Shown: piece after piece, positions 1 to 8,320 of the stretch
How positions within the stretch are numbered: the first letter of the stretch is position 1
How the letters are laid out: the number at the start of each line of letters is the position of its first letter
NCBI GenBank assembly: GCA_028277025.1
Contig: JAPYVG010000030.1
Location: 1 to 19,833 of the forward strand
Direction of reading: 5' to 3'
DNA from: Sulfolobaceae archaeon
Lineage (GTDB): Archaea > Thermoproteota > Thermoprotei_A > Sulfolobales > Sulfolobaceae
DNA length: 19,833 bases
Translations under genes and position numbers: made by a program
Notes under the pieces: generated by a model
What the model saw: the letters and a program-made list of their open reading frames with translations, nothing else
Database searches by the model: none
Told to the model about the DNA's origin: nothing

Positions 1-396
1 TCCCGGGACTGAGTTAACATTAATAACACCGTTAGGTAGCCTTAAGAAAAAGCCCGCACTTATGTTCACTGAGTTCAGTATAATCGCTACCGGTTCGCTC
101 GTGTTAGCTATAATTACGTTTGGTATGTATTTGTATTGCATGACAGTCATATTAACTACTAAAATCCCGTCAATTACTTCACTATAGCCTTCCTTTGGAG
201 GATGGGTTTCGAAGTACTTCACAGCTTGTTGGGCTTGTGGCGGTAGCCCACTGAAGAGTGGTAACCCATATCTTAAACTCACACTATGGCCGCTCAAGAC
301 GTTATAATAGTTCCAACCGGAGAATACGGCAACTAATACTAACAAAACTGCGAACCAAATCTCTTCAGCATGTTCAATAAAGTTCACACTATACAC
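1..396 (-). CDS. soxA: Heme-copper (quinol) oxidase subunit II, SoxA-like, 5' part only
   Basis: Reading leftward from a GTG at 396, 132 codons stay open to the window edge, so the 3' part is missing. Residues about 13-34 form one hydrophobic segment. From residue 88 the sequence has the cupredoxin-fold pattern of oxidase subunit II (YKYIPNVI, then AGFFLRLP and NVNSVPG). In CuA-bearing subunits the first CuA ligand is a His just before the SF/GF pair; here that position is Ala114, which argues for a CuA-less quinol-oxidase subunit such as SoxA. Such a subunit would sit in the cytoplasmic membrane and pair with subunit I to reduce oxygen. From memory, SoxL lies next to and divergent from soxA in Sulfolobus, and the Rieske gene at 731 fits that. 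A TATA box at 421-428 places transcription start at the GTG; a second in-frame GTG is at 387. SoxH-type subunit II is the alternative. Confidence 0.75.
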   Translation of the reverse strand, partial: MYSVNFIEHAEEIWFAVLLVLVAVFSGWNYYNVLSGHSVSLRYGLPLFSGLPPQAQQAVKYFETHPPKEGYSEVIDGILVVNMTVMQYKYIPNVIIANTSEPVAIILNSVNISAGFFLRLPNGVINVNSVPG

Positions 397-420
397 CGAG
401 TTTATTTCACGTTTTTTTAC

Positions 421-428
421 TTATAAAT
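421..428 (-). promoter_or_regulatory. TATA box for the SoxA-like gene
   Basis: On the minus strand this reads ATTTATAA. Its centre lies about 28 nt upstream of the GTG at 396, so the transcript should be leaderless. No ribosome binding site precedes the GTG. Confidence 0.6.
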
Positions 429-700
429 CTTTCTATCATATATATCAAAATATACCTAAAATTTCCATTCTTTCTTTATTTAATAATTTATAGTAGTTTA
501 TTAATTTGATAGTTAAAGTTAAGATTATTAAATTTAAAGATTGTTTAAAAGGTGATTACTCCACACGCACAAAAAATTGTAAATTATGGTTTAACATTAA
601 TATTTTCATACCGTAAAACCCCGTTAAAGCTGAATGTGCTTAATCACGATTTTAAGGGTAATTATACTACAATTTACACTACCTTTTTAAAAAACAAACT

Positions 701-708
701 TTTTAATA
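701..708 (+). promoter_or_regulatory. TATA box for the Rieske gene
   Basis: TTTTAATA, centred about 26 nt before the GTG at 731. This supports a leaderless transcript starting at or next to that GTG. Confidence 0.55.
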
Positions 709-730
709 TCATTGAAAAATAGTTAACATA

Positions 731-1714
<984 letters not shown>

Positions 1715-1716
1715 TT

Positions 1717-2148
1717 ATGGGCGACTTGATTAAATTAATGTATGAAAAATACGTTTATTATGCAAATCTGATGTCTAAAGCAAATTACACTCCGGCGATA
1801 GCTTCTGGGGAAGTGGCGTTATTACTATTCCTATACGTAGGGGGAATGGGTCTAGCAGTATATAATTTACCGCTAGAGGGGCCCTTACTAATTGTTCATT
1901 TATACGGTGCGATTTTAGTGACTGTTACAGCCTTTGGGCTCTTGGCTGCATCTTTCCGTTACGGAAATAAGGGTTTAATGTTAATCTCGTTACTCAACGT
2001 GATATTCGTGTTGTATGCTGCTTTCATGGGCTCATTTTATTTCAGCGGAGTCACGGATCCTTCATATCTGTTAGCCATGGGCATGGGGTTTGTTGGTGCA
2101 CTTTTTTCCGCGACCGGTTGTATAATTTATGCAATTAGGAGGGGATGA
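1717..2148 (+). CDS. Small four-helix membrane protein behind the Rieske gene (paralogue 1)
   Basis: This 143-aa hydrophobic protein has about four membrane segments (roughly residues 28-48, 57-80, 86-107 and 112-140). It begins 2 nt after the Rieske stop and has a purine-rich GGGGGAG ribosome binding site 8-9 nt before the ATG, so it is cotranscribed with the Rieske gene. The second half closely resembles the next protein: both have an LLNVIF/LLNIVF-type helix start, a (D)PSYLLAMG / SSYLMALG motif, then GALF and a Cys-containing final helix. A His in helix 2 (VHLYG) aligns with a His (LHISM) in the paralogue and could be a heme ligand or a structural residue. I recognise no named family; a role as accessory subunit of the respiratory complex is inferred only from position. 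Confidence 0.85.
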   Translation: MGDLIKLMYEKYVYYANLMSKANYTPAIASGEVALLLFLYVGGMGLAVYNLPLEGPLLIVHLYGAILVTVTAFGLLAASFRYGNKGLMLISLLNVIFVLYAAFMGSFYFSGVTDPSYLLAMGMGFVGALFSATGCIIYAIRRG

Positions 2149-2151
2149 AGA

Positions 2152-2547
2152 ATGGGTGTAACTCAGATTAGGGCTAGCAGATTGATGTTATACATTTCCG
2201 GGATCGAAACACTCTTACTCGCGGTTCTGTTTTACGCGGGGTTAGCAACGTTAGTTCTCGATAAGTTCCCGTTATCACAAGCATGGGAGGCGGCTATACT
2301 TTCCCTTCATATAAGTATGGCAATGCTCGTGGCATTTTTCGCTGCCGCCATGCTAATGCAAGCCCAGAAGGAGGGAATTAAGACAATCTACTACCTAGCG
2401 TTACTGAACATAGTCTTTATAGGGATAGCCGCTGCTGGAGGATTAGCGTTTTACGGTACTTTAACTCCGGATTCCTCTTACTTAATGGCTTTAGGGTTCT
2501 TTGGTGCTCTGTTCTGCTCTTCAGCGTGCATGTTTTACTCCATATAA
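2152..2547 (+). CDS. Small four-helix membrane protein (paralogue 2)
   Basis: This 131-aa membrane protein has about four hydrophobic helices and appears to be a tandem duplicate of the preceding gene, with the closest match in its last 50 residues (SSYLMALGFFGALF against PSYLLAMGMGFVGALF). The ATG lies 3 nt after the upstream stop and has GAGGGG about 6 nt ahead, so the two are translationally coupled in one operon with the Rieske gene. The C-terminus ends right after the last helix. His53 (LHISM) aligns with the only comparable His of paralogue 1. Its function is unknown; two related subunits could form a heterodimer in the membrane next to the Rieske protein. Confidence 0.83.
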   Translation: MGVTQIRASRLMLYISGIETLLLAVLFYAGLATLVLDKFPLSQAWEAAILSLHISMAMLVAFFAAAMLMQAQKEGIKTIYYLALLNIVFIGIAAAGGLAFYGTLTPDSSYLMALGFFGALFCSSACMFYSI

Positions 2548-2577
2548 ATTTATTTTCTTTTAAAACTACGCTTTTTT

Positions 2578-3048
2578 ATGAGTGTTATTTTTGATGTCTT
2601 AAACACAATTCACGGGTTTTTCGGTGCTTTATGGGTGGGCGGTGCTTTACTAAATGCCATAGTAAAGGGTAAAGGTAAAGAGGTTGGTATGTTCTTCTTA
2701 CTTTCGTCCACGATCACAATAATTACTGGGATCTTGATATTTTCAATACTTTATCTAATTCCATACCAAGGAAACCTTTTCATAGTCCATGCAGTTTTAA
2801 GCCAAAACTTAAACGTTAGGGTCAGGGCTTTACTTAACTTAGTCGGAGGTGCTTTTGGGGTTTTAGCGTTTAGTGGTGGTATAATAATGAGTAAGAGGTC
2901 TAGCTTGATAAAAGAAGTAGGTGAAAACTCCGTCCTTGCATTAGAGCTTAAAAAATCGTTAGAGAGGATATCTAAACTCGTAGCTTCATTTCTGATAATT
3001 TCAGTTATACTTATGATATTGGCTGGTTCTATAGCTCAAAGTGTGTGA
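2578..3048 (+). CDS. CopD/HemJ-like small membrane protein
   Basis: A 156-aa protein with four probable membrane helices (about 3-24, 36-60, 80-103 and 132-154). The first helix has the pattern IHGFFGALWVGGAL, close to the H-x(6-8)-W-V-G-G motif shared by CopD, HemJ-like and related four-helix proteins; His12 and His71 (IVHAV) are candidate heme ligands. It starts 30 nt after the previous gene with no clear ribosome binding site. An A+T-rich stretch (2543-2556) could be a weak separate promoter, so it may be read both with the Rieske operon and alone. Family placement rests on the helix pattern only; a role in heme or copper handling for the oxidase is inference. Confidence 0.7.
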   Translation: MSVIFDVLNTIHGFFGALWVGGALLNAIVKGKGKEVGMFFLLSSTITIITGILIFSILYLIPYQGNLFIVHAVLSQNLNVRVRALLNLVGGAFGVLAFSGGIIMSKRSSLIKEVGENSVLALELKKSLERISKLVASFLIISVILMILAGSIAQSV

Positions 3049-3054
3049 TGGCCA

Positions 3055-3963
3055 ATGTTTATTGTTTCTACGGAAAAACTTCCAGAGGAATGTAAAAAGT
3101 TAATTTCAGTTAAAGATGAGAACCTTAGTGAGGAGGATCTTAAAAAAGCTGAAATAATAATGCTTTGGCCTAAACAAGCGGTTGAGATTTTACCTAAAGC
3201 AAAGAACGTTAAAGTAATTCAGACTTTCTCAGCTGGGGTTGATGATTTTCCTTTTAATTTACTTCCTAAGGGTGTTGTTTTGCTCTCAAACGCTGGTGCG
3301 TATTCCAAGTCTGTTGCCGAGCATGTTTTTGCACTAATCCTTTCATTAGCAAGAGGAGTGGGCAAGAGGGATAGAAACTTCGAAGTTAGGAGTATCTTTA
3401 ACTCTACTTTTCTTATTTTAGGTGGAGGGGGGATAGGTAGTGAAGTAGCTAGAATAGGAAAAAAAGCATTCTTTACTTATAATATAGGTATATCCAGGCA
3501 TTTTAAGGAGGAAAAGTACTTCGATGAGAAGTATTATTCTCTAAAAGCGTTAAAAGAAATAGTTCCACGTGTAGACGTAATAGTAGATACATTGCCCTTA
3601 AATAACGAGACTAGGGGTGCCCTTAATTATGAAGTTCTAAAAAACGTTAAGCACGGTGTGATAATTGTTAATGTGGGTAGGGCTGAAACAATAGTTGAGG
3701 ATGATATATATAGACTTTTATTGGAGAGAAAAGACGTCAGGTTCGGTACTGATGTTTTCTGGCGTAAAAACGGTAAGGAAGAGTTCAACAATAATAAGCT
3801 TTGGGAATTGGAGAACTTTATTGGTACTCCTCATATTGCCGGGGCTGGTGGGAATAAGAAAGTGAGAGAGGAAGCCCTTACGGCGGCTTGTAAAAACGTT
3901 AGTGACTACCTTAAAGGGGAGGTTAAAAATATGGTTAGGATTGAGGATTACGTTAGTCAGTGA
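3055..3963 (+). CDS. D-isomer-specific 2-hydroxyacid dehydrogenase
   Basis: This 302-aa protein fits the D-2-hydroxyacid dehydrogenase family, which reduces 2-oxoacids with NAD(P)H in the cytosol. Seen in order: an N-terminal substrate-binding half with QTFSAGVDD (56-64); the entry to the coenzyme domain with SVAEHVFALIL (86-96); the glycine-rich nucleotide loop LGGGGIGSEV (122-131); TLPLNNETRG (179-188), matching the family's LPLTxETRG; the catalytic Arg209 in VGRAE; TDVFW (232-236); and the catalytic His260 in TPHIAG. The usual Glu after DVF is displaced; Glu242 or Glu243 may replace it. It is slightly shorter than the usual 310-330 residues. The ATG follows the preceding stop by 6 nt, so it may be cotranscribed. 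The exact substrate (glyoxylate, phosphoglycerate or other) cannot be read from the sequence. The antisense 39-aa gene overlaps its last 11 nt. Confidence 0.88.
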   Translation: MFIVSTEKLPEECKKLISVKDENLSEEDLKKAEIIMLWPKQAVEILPKAKNVKVIQTFSAGVDDFPFNLLPKGVVLLSNAGAYSKSVAEHVFALILSLARGVGKRDRNFEVRSIFNSTFLILGGGGIGSEVARIGKKAFFTYNIGISRHFKEEKYFDEKYYSLKALKEIVPRVDVIVDTLPLNNETRGALNYEVLKNVKHGVIIVNVGRAETIVEDDIYRLLLERKDVRFGTDVFWRKNGKEEFNNNKLWELENFIGTPHIAGAGGNKKVREEALTAACKNVSDYLKGEVKNMVRIEDYVSQ

Positions 3964-4072
3964 TGACTGACGGTAGGTCATAAACTATGGCTTCTATTTC
4001 TCTGTCTTTTCTTACAAGTTCTTTTACGCTTTTCTTTTTCTCTTCAACTTTTTGTATAACTTTGGCTTGCAT
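3953..4072 (-). CDS. 39-aa charged small protein, leaderless
   Basis: A 39-codon minus-strand reading frame from ATG 4072 to TAA 3955-3953, coding a Lys/Glu-rich peptide (MQAKVIQKVEEKKKS... ending SVITD) that should be mostly helical. It is supported by a TATA box (4093-4101) centred 25 nt before the ATG, the same spacing as its larger neighbours, and by filling nearly all of an otherwise empty gap. It converges on the dehydrogenase and overlaps its end by 11 nt. It is divergent from the 848-aa gene, whose TATA box lies 31 nt further on. No family is recognised; a small regulatory or nucleic-acid-binding protein is conceivable. A spurious frame cannot be excluded at this length. Confidence 0.5.
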   Translation of the reverse strand: MQAKVIQKVEEKKKSVKELVRKDREIEAIVYDLPSVITD

Positions 4073-4092
4073 GAGTGTATCTTAACTTACAC

Positions 4093-4101
4093 TTTAATAA
4101 A
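4093..4101 (-). promoter_or_regulatory. TATA box for the 39-aa gene
   Basis: On the minus strand this reads TTTATTAAA. Its centre is about 25 nt upstream of the ATG at 4072, which implies a leaderless mRNA. Confidence 0.5.
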
Positions 4102-4131
4102 TATTACCTTTTGTCTCGGAGTTCGGTAATA

Positions 4132-4140
4132 TTTATTATA
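4132..4140 (+). promoter_or_regulatory. TATA box for the 848-aa gene
   Basis: TTTATTATA centred about 27 nt before the ATG at 4163, with no ribosome binding site between them; leaderless start. Confidence 0.6.
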
Positions 4141-4162
4141 TTCCTCATGTAAAGCATAGAGT

Positions 4163-6709
4163 ATGAAAGTCGATTCAACAAAAAGACAATTAATTTCCAT
4201 GGAAAGTCCCTTTAAGGGGGTAACGATTTCTCATAACTCACAATATTTACTTCTTTATCCAACCACTTTCGATGATCAAGGAGGGTCAGTAATTGCATTA
4301 CTATTACCGGATGAGGTCTCGGGGTTAAAAGATTTTTATGTGATACTTAGAGACTTGAACTCACAAAACGTAGACCAAATGAGGTTACACTTTGTTTATA
4401 AAGGTGAGACCGAAGAGGGGGAGCATGAGAGGACTTTTCTAATGCTAAGAAATTTTTTACGGTTAGGCAAAGTGAATTACGACAGTATCGTATTTCTTGG
4501 TAGACCGGTAGAGGAGGGAAAATATAACGTCTATGTATCAAATAAACAGTACGAAGTTACAGTAGAGAGGTTTTCACCAATTATAATCCAAGATATAGGA
4601 ACTCACGATTTTACTTTTGAGATTATATTTAAGAGTGAAAATAGGGAAATCGTATCTGAAAGGTTCGTCTTAAGGCAAGTCGTATCTATTAATTATTATA
4701 CTTCAAAACATTTCAACAATAGGTTCTATAATGCGATGGTAGGTAGTTTATTAGATTACTCCTACGCGAACAAAGTTAAAGTTTACGTATACAAAGGAGG
4801 TGTACTTAAGGAGATAGGCTCTTATAACATAAATTTGGAACTTTTTGATAAGATAGTAGAGGAGTATAAACCTAGAAATCCGGACGAATATATTATATTT
4901 GAGGGAACTGAGGAATGTATAAACGTTGATACTAAGATAGCAGAAAGGATTTTCCCGGAAATTGTCAAAGGTTATGAGGAAAAAGTAAGACCGTTATATA
5001 TTGTAGGTTTGCAGGGCGAGTATGTTGAGGGAAGGGAAAGCTTGTTCATAAACATGTTTTTGGTTCCTAAAGGAGGAAGTATTGAGGACTACATTGATAT
5101 TATAAAGAGAGAGTTCCTTGTCTCAGACGTTGGATATTATAAAGTTAGTGATGTAACTGTAGTAAGACAAGGGGACGTAACCCTTATAGTGTCTCCCATA
5201 GTTACTAAAAGTTATTTACAAGAACTGTTAGATGCCGTAAATGAGGGGAACAAGGAGAAAGCCTTAGACTTATTCTGCAATTATAGGGAATATCACGTGG
5301 ACAAGATAAGGAACGTTCAAAAAATGTTCTTGAGTAGATTGGGGGTAGAATATCTTACTGAATATATGAGAGAAAAAGGACTAAGTACGATAGACATTTT
5401 TAATAAAGCAATCCATTCTATACAATCTAAGGGTCTTTACCCGTTAAACGTAACATATTTTATCCCAATGAGGATAAAGAATTCAGTCGGAAGAATTACT
5501 TATTTCCATAATCTTGAGGGGTTAATAAAATACATCATGTATGTCAAAAAAGCTAAAAAGAGAAAGAAAATTATACAGACCTTTTTGAGCGATTTGGGGA
5601 AAATGAGAGGATTGGAAAGGTATTCGTATCCAGAGGTCCTAATTAGAATTTTAATGGGAATGATATATGTGCGTCTATTACCCCTATTAGGTTCCTCTAC
5701 TGTTAACGTGAGCCTTGATAAAGTAATAGAAGCCTCACTGAAGTCGTTTAATTATGTAAAAGTTGATAAGGTAAGGGAAATAGCGGAGCGATTTAGAGAG
5801 TTAGCTAAAGATATTTACTCTTCTTTTGGCGAATCTTTAGAGAAGAAGTATTATCTACTCGATATAGCGTTAATTATAAGGGACGCATATTTCCTTAAAC
5901 TACTCGGAATTAACCACGAACAATATTACATTACTTACCTTGACGAGAAGAGATTCGAAAAGGTCAACAACAACCTGAGAAAAATCATATCTGACCGTAA
6001 GGAAGGGAATGGTGTCAGACTTACAGCGTTTAGGCAGTACGTTTTGAACGACATTATTTATGAACTACCCCTAGAGGATGAACACGAATTTGACCTCAAG
6101 GATTTCCTTAGGGAATTATTCGGCGATATATGTGTGAAACTTATGGACACTAAACTTCCTCCGCGTGACTTCCTAGGTACACCCATCTTTAATCCTCCTA
6201 AAGCTGATATTTACGGTAACGTCCCCTTGCCGATAATAGTATATACTAGGGATCGCACTGCGACAGTAGGCAATAAGGTGTTCCGCTTAGGCTCGCAATT
6301 CTTTCTCTATTCTCTTACCACTCCAATTTTTGTAGTAGAGGACGGTTTTAGATTTAGACATAGAGGGCATAGAATAGAGGTAGAAGGAGACATAATAAGA
6401 CTTATTCACGAAGGTCATGAGCACCCTGATATTATATTGACTTTGGATTATCAGGATCTAAAGCTAGAACTAAATGAGGAGTTCGTAAAAAAATTTAACA
6501 GCATATTTAAGACAAATTATTCTTCTCCTCAAGAAATATTAAACGACTTAGTGGAGGGATTTAAAGAGGCAAGAAAGGCCGTCATATCGATAAATATCCA
6601 ACCTATGGTAATTCCCTCCGTTATTGCCCCCATTTATAACCTTAAAGGTATCGGGGACATAGGGCTTGTAGTTAAAGATAAGGAAATAGCCCCAAGTTTC
6701 ATATTTTAA
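4163..6709 (+). CDS. Large uncharacterised soluble protein (848 aa)
   Basis: I do not recognise this 848-aa protein. It has no signal peptide, no membrane helix and no Walker A, nuclease or zinc-finger motif that I can see, so it is probably cytosolic. The first 250 residues look rich in beta strands; the middle (about 370-640) is mainly helical and strongly charged, with a basic patch KKAKKRKK near residue 467; the C-terminal third mixes strands and helices. That part includes a His/Arg-rich stretch (about 729-754: FRFRHRGHR, then IHEGHEHPD), which could bind metal or nucleic acid. The codon use resembles its neighbours, so it looks native. It has its own promoter and ends 14 bp from the convergent merA. 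No partner gene is evident. A structural or defence-related role is possible but unsupported. Confidence 0.9.
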   Translation: MKVDSTKRQLISMESPFKGVTISHNSQYLLLYPTTFDDQGGSVIALLLPDEVSGLKDFYVILRDLNSQNVDQMRLHFVYKGETEEGEHERTFLMLRNFLRLGKVNYDSIVFLGRPVEEGKYNVYVSNKQYEVTVERFSPIIIQDIGTHDFTFEIIFKSENREIVSERFVLRQVVSINYYTSKHFNNRFYNAMVGSLLDYSYANKVKVYVYKGGVLKEIGSYNINLELFDKIVEEYKPRNPDEYIIFEGTEECINVDTKIAERIFPEIVKGYEEKVRPLYIVGLQGEYVEGRESLFINMFLVPKGGSIEDYIDIIKREFLVSDVGYYKVSDVTVVRQGDVTLIVSPIVTKSYLQELLDAVNEGNKEKALDLFCNYREYHVDKIRNVQKMFLSRLGVEYLTEYMREKGLSTIDIFNKAIHSIQSKGLYPLNVTYFIPMRIKNSVGRITYFHNLEGLIKYIMYVKKAKKRKKIIQTFLSDLGKMRGLERYSYPEVLIRILMGMIYVRLLPLLGSSTVNVSLDKVIEASLKSFNYVKVDKVREIAERFRELAKDIYSSFGESLEKKYYLLDIALIIRDAYFLKLLGINHEQYYITYLDEKRFEKVNNNLRKIISDRKEGNGVRLTAFRQYVLNDIIYELPLEDEHEFDLKDFLRELFGDICVKLMDTKLPPRDFLGTPIFNPPKADIYGNVPLPIIVYTRDRTATVGNKVFRLGSQFFLYSLTTPIFVVEDGFRFRHRGHRIEVEGDIIRLIHEGHEHPDIILTLDYQDLKLELNEEFVKKFNSIFKTNYSSPQEILNDLVEGFKEARKAVISINIQPMVIPSVIAPIYNLKGIGDIGLVVKDKEIAPSFIF

Positions 6710-6723
6710 CAATAGGACAACTA

Positions 6724-8058
6724 CTAGATACAACAGCTCAATTTACTTACATCCTTATAAAACGCTAGTGCCACGAGCCTCAAAGCTTCAGACATCGTGG
6801 GGAATGCGTGAATAGTATCAATTATATCATCAACTGTCATTTTCGCCCTTATAGCTAAAGCTGCTTCATTAATTACTTCTCCAGCGTTCTCACCTAGCAT
6901 TTGGACACCCAATATTCTTCTAGTTGGTTTATCAACCACCATTTTTATTAACCCTCTAGTTTCTCCTAGAATTTTAGCCTTCGGAACATCTCTCATCTTA
7001 ACGACTCTACTCTCCCCACCGCTCTCAAGCTCAGTTAATCCTACCCTAGCAATATTGGGTTGAGTAAATATTACTTGAGGTACAGCGTTAAAGTCAATCC
7101 TTTTATGTAATCCTAGTAAAGCGTTCTTAACGGCTACTGTTCCTTCATAACCGGCTAATGCCTCAAGCATGGGCCCTCCGATTACATCACCAGCTGCATA
7201 GATGTTAGGATTCGTAGTTTGTAACTCCTCGTTAACCTTAACCCCTCCCCTTTCGTTAAGTTCAACTTCAGCGTTTTCCAATCCTAGATCAACATTTGGT
7301 TTCCTACCCGTTGCTAGTAGCACCTCGTCAACCTCTACCTCTCCCTTATCAGTTACTACCACTTTATAACTTCCCTTTCTCACTTCTTTGACTTTAACAT
7401 TAGTTACAACTATTATTCCCTCATCTTCTAAAACTTTTTGCGCTTCAATTGCGATTTCCGGTTCCCAGTTTGGGATTAAAGTCTTACTTCTCTGCAAAAT
7501 AACAACGTCCACATTAAGCCTTTTATACATTTGAGCGAACTCTAATGCTAATGCCCTCCCTCCGATAATTACTAATGAAGAGATTTTTCTATCTGGGTTT
7601 AGTGCCTCTACATTAGTCCAGAACCCAGCTTCTTTTAATCCTTTAATAATTGGTATTGAAGGGGAGGAACCAGTAGCTATTATGAACTTCCTTCCCTCAA
7701 TTACCTTCCCGTTAACCTTTACGGCATTAGGGGATATAAAGTATGCTTTCCCCTCAATTAGTTCAACGTCATAACTAGCCAGTACGTCTTCATATTTCTC
7801 CTTTCTCATCTCTTTAACTAACCTCTTTTCATCTTCAAAGACCGACATGAAATCCGGTGTGAAACTACATATTTTGCTTGCTTGACTGTAAGTCTCTCCT
7901 AGCCTTAACACCCTTTTAGATGGGACACAACCTACATTAACGCAAGTACCCCCTAATGGGCCATACCCTATTACTGTAGGTTTAACGCCTATCTCATTGG
8001 CAGCTATTATTGCTGCAAATCCCGCTGCCCCATAGCCTAAAATTACCAAATCCTTCAT
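6724..8058 (-). CDS. merA: Mercuric reductase (FAD-dependent NAD(P)H:disulfide oxidoreductase family)
   Basis: This 444-aa cytosolic flavoenzyme should reduce Hg(II) to volatile Hg(0) with NAD(P)H. The N-terminal FAD-binding loop is GYGAAG (8-13). The redox-active disulfide is GGTCVNVGCVPSK (Cys39 and Cys44). A second dinucleotide fold begins near VIIGGRALALEFAQ, and the FAD-contacting TNPNIYAAGD motif follows. The dimerisation domain ends in LSCCI: the vicinal Cys442-Cys443 pair is the mercury-delivering C-terminal motif that separates MerA from dihydrolipoamide dehydrogenase. There is no N-terminal heavy-metal-associated domain, as in other short archaeal forms. The ATG overlaps the merH stop (ATGA), so the two are coupled. 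Control is probably by the divergent ArsR-type repressor, as described for Sulfolobus solfataricus. Confidence 0.93.
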   Translation of the reverse strand: MKDLVILGYGAAGFAAIIAANEIGVKPTVIGYGPLGGTCVNVGCVPSKRVLRLGETYSQASKICSFTPDFMSVFEDEKRLVKEMRKEKYEDVLASYDVELIEGKAYFISPNAVKVNGKVIEGRKFIIATGSSPSIPIIKGLKEAGFWTNVEALNPDRKISSLVIIGGRALALEFAQMYKRLNVDVVILQRSKTLIPNWEPEIAIEAQKVLEDEGIIVVTNVKVKEVRKGSYKVVVTDKGEVEVDEVLLATGRKPNVDLGLENAEVELNERGGVKVNEELQTTNPNIYAAGDVIGGPMLEALAGYEGTVAVKNALLGLHKRIDFNAVPQVIFTQPNIARVGLTELESGGESRVVKMRDVPKAKILGETRGLIKMVVDKPTRRILGVQMLGENAGEVINEAALAIRAKMTVDDIIDTIHAFPTMSEALRLVALAFYKDVSKLSCCI

Positions 8059-8207
8059 TTCAGTTTAGCCTCATAAGCATCTGCACAGTGGGAACAGCAG
8101 AAATAGTGTTTTTCACCGTTTATTACCCTTACATAAATGTTGTCTTCACTTAATGGGGCGCCACAACTCTCACAGGTTAGCTCCTCTTTTTTAATTCTGA
8201 ATTTCAC
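8055..8207 (-). CDS. merH: MerH, TRASH-domain metal-binding small protein
   Basis: A small gene of 50 codons from GTG 8207 (53 from the upstream GTG 8216) that ends in TGA overlapping the merA ATG. The peptide has CESCG in its first half, then YFCCSHC followed by an aromatic residue. This is the Cys-rich pattern of TRASH domains, which bind metal through paired cysteines. In Sulfolobus, merH lies between merR and merA and is thought to buffer or deliver Hg(II). The order here is the same. Start choice: the TATA box at 8232-8241 is 29 nt from GTG 8207 but only about 20 nt from GTG 8216, and a GGTGGA motif stands 6 nt ahead of 8207; 8207 is therefore preferred. Confidence 0.85.
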   Translation of the reverse strand: MKFRIKKEELTCESCGAPLSEDNIYVRVINGEKHYFCCSHCADAYEAKLK

Positions 8208-8231
8208 TTTTTCCACCCCGCTGTGTAATTT

Positions 8232-8241
8232 CTTATAAAAG
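8232..8241 (-). promoter_or_regulatory. TATA box of the merHA promoter
   Basis: On the minus strand this reads CTTTTATAAG; it lies 29 nt upstream of the preferred merH start at 8207. Confidence 0.6.
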
Positions 8242-8250
8242 TTAATAAAC

Positions 8251-8290
8251 CTATGTATATATGAACATATGAAGAATTATTCATACATAG
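8251..8290. promoter_or_regulatory. Probable MerR operator region
   Basis: Between the divergent TATA boxes lies an 8-bp inverted repeat, CTATGTAT (8251-8258) and ATACATAG (8283-8290). A second dyad, TATGAA (8268-8273) with TTCATA (8280-8285), is partly nested in it. ArsR-family repressors bind A+T-rich dyads, and this site abuts the merR TATA box (8291) and sits 10 bp from the merH one. It could therefore govern both directions. Which dyad is used is not decided by the sequence. Confidence 0.5.
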
Positions 8291-8298
8291 ATTTATTA
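8291..8298 (+). promoter_or_regulatory. TATA box for merR
   Basis: ATTTATTA centred about 26 nt before the GTG at 8321; leaderless start. It directly adjoins the dyad region, which would permit autoregulation. Confidence 0.6.
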
Positions 8299-8320
8299 GG
8301 GATATGTACGAGAGGAGAGT

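Larger units (their letters stand above)
397..730. other. A+T-rich divergent intergenic region between SoxA-like and SoxL-like genes
   Basis: No credible coding sequence is seen in these 334 bp on either strand. It holds the two oppositely directed TATA boxes (421-428 and 701-708) near its ends, with about 270 bp of very A+T-rich sequence between them. That is long for these compact genomes, so it may hold binding sites for regulators of respiratory genes. I could not define an operator by eye. Confidence 0.6.

Noticed and set aside
397..730. CRISPR-like or tandem repeats in the A+T-rich region
   Set aside because: Only low-complexity A/T runs are present; no regular repeat and spacer pattern.
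6724..8058. Dihydrolipoamide dehydrogenase as the identity of the flavoenzyme
   Set aside because: The C-terminal Cys-Cys pair and the adjacent merH and merR genes specify mercuric reductase.
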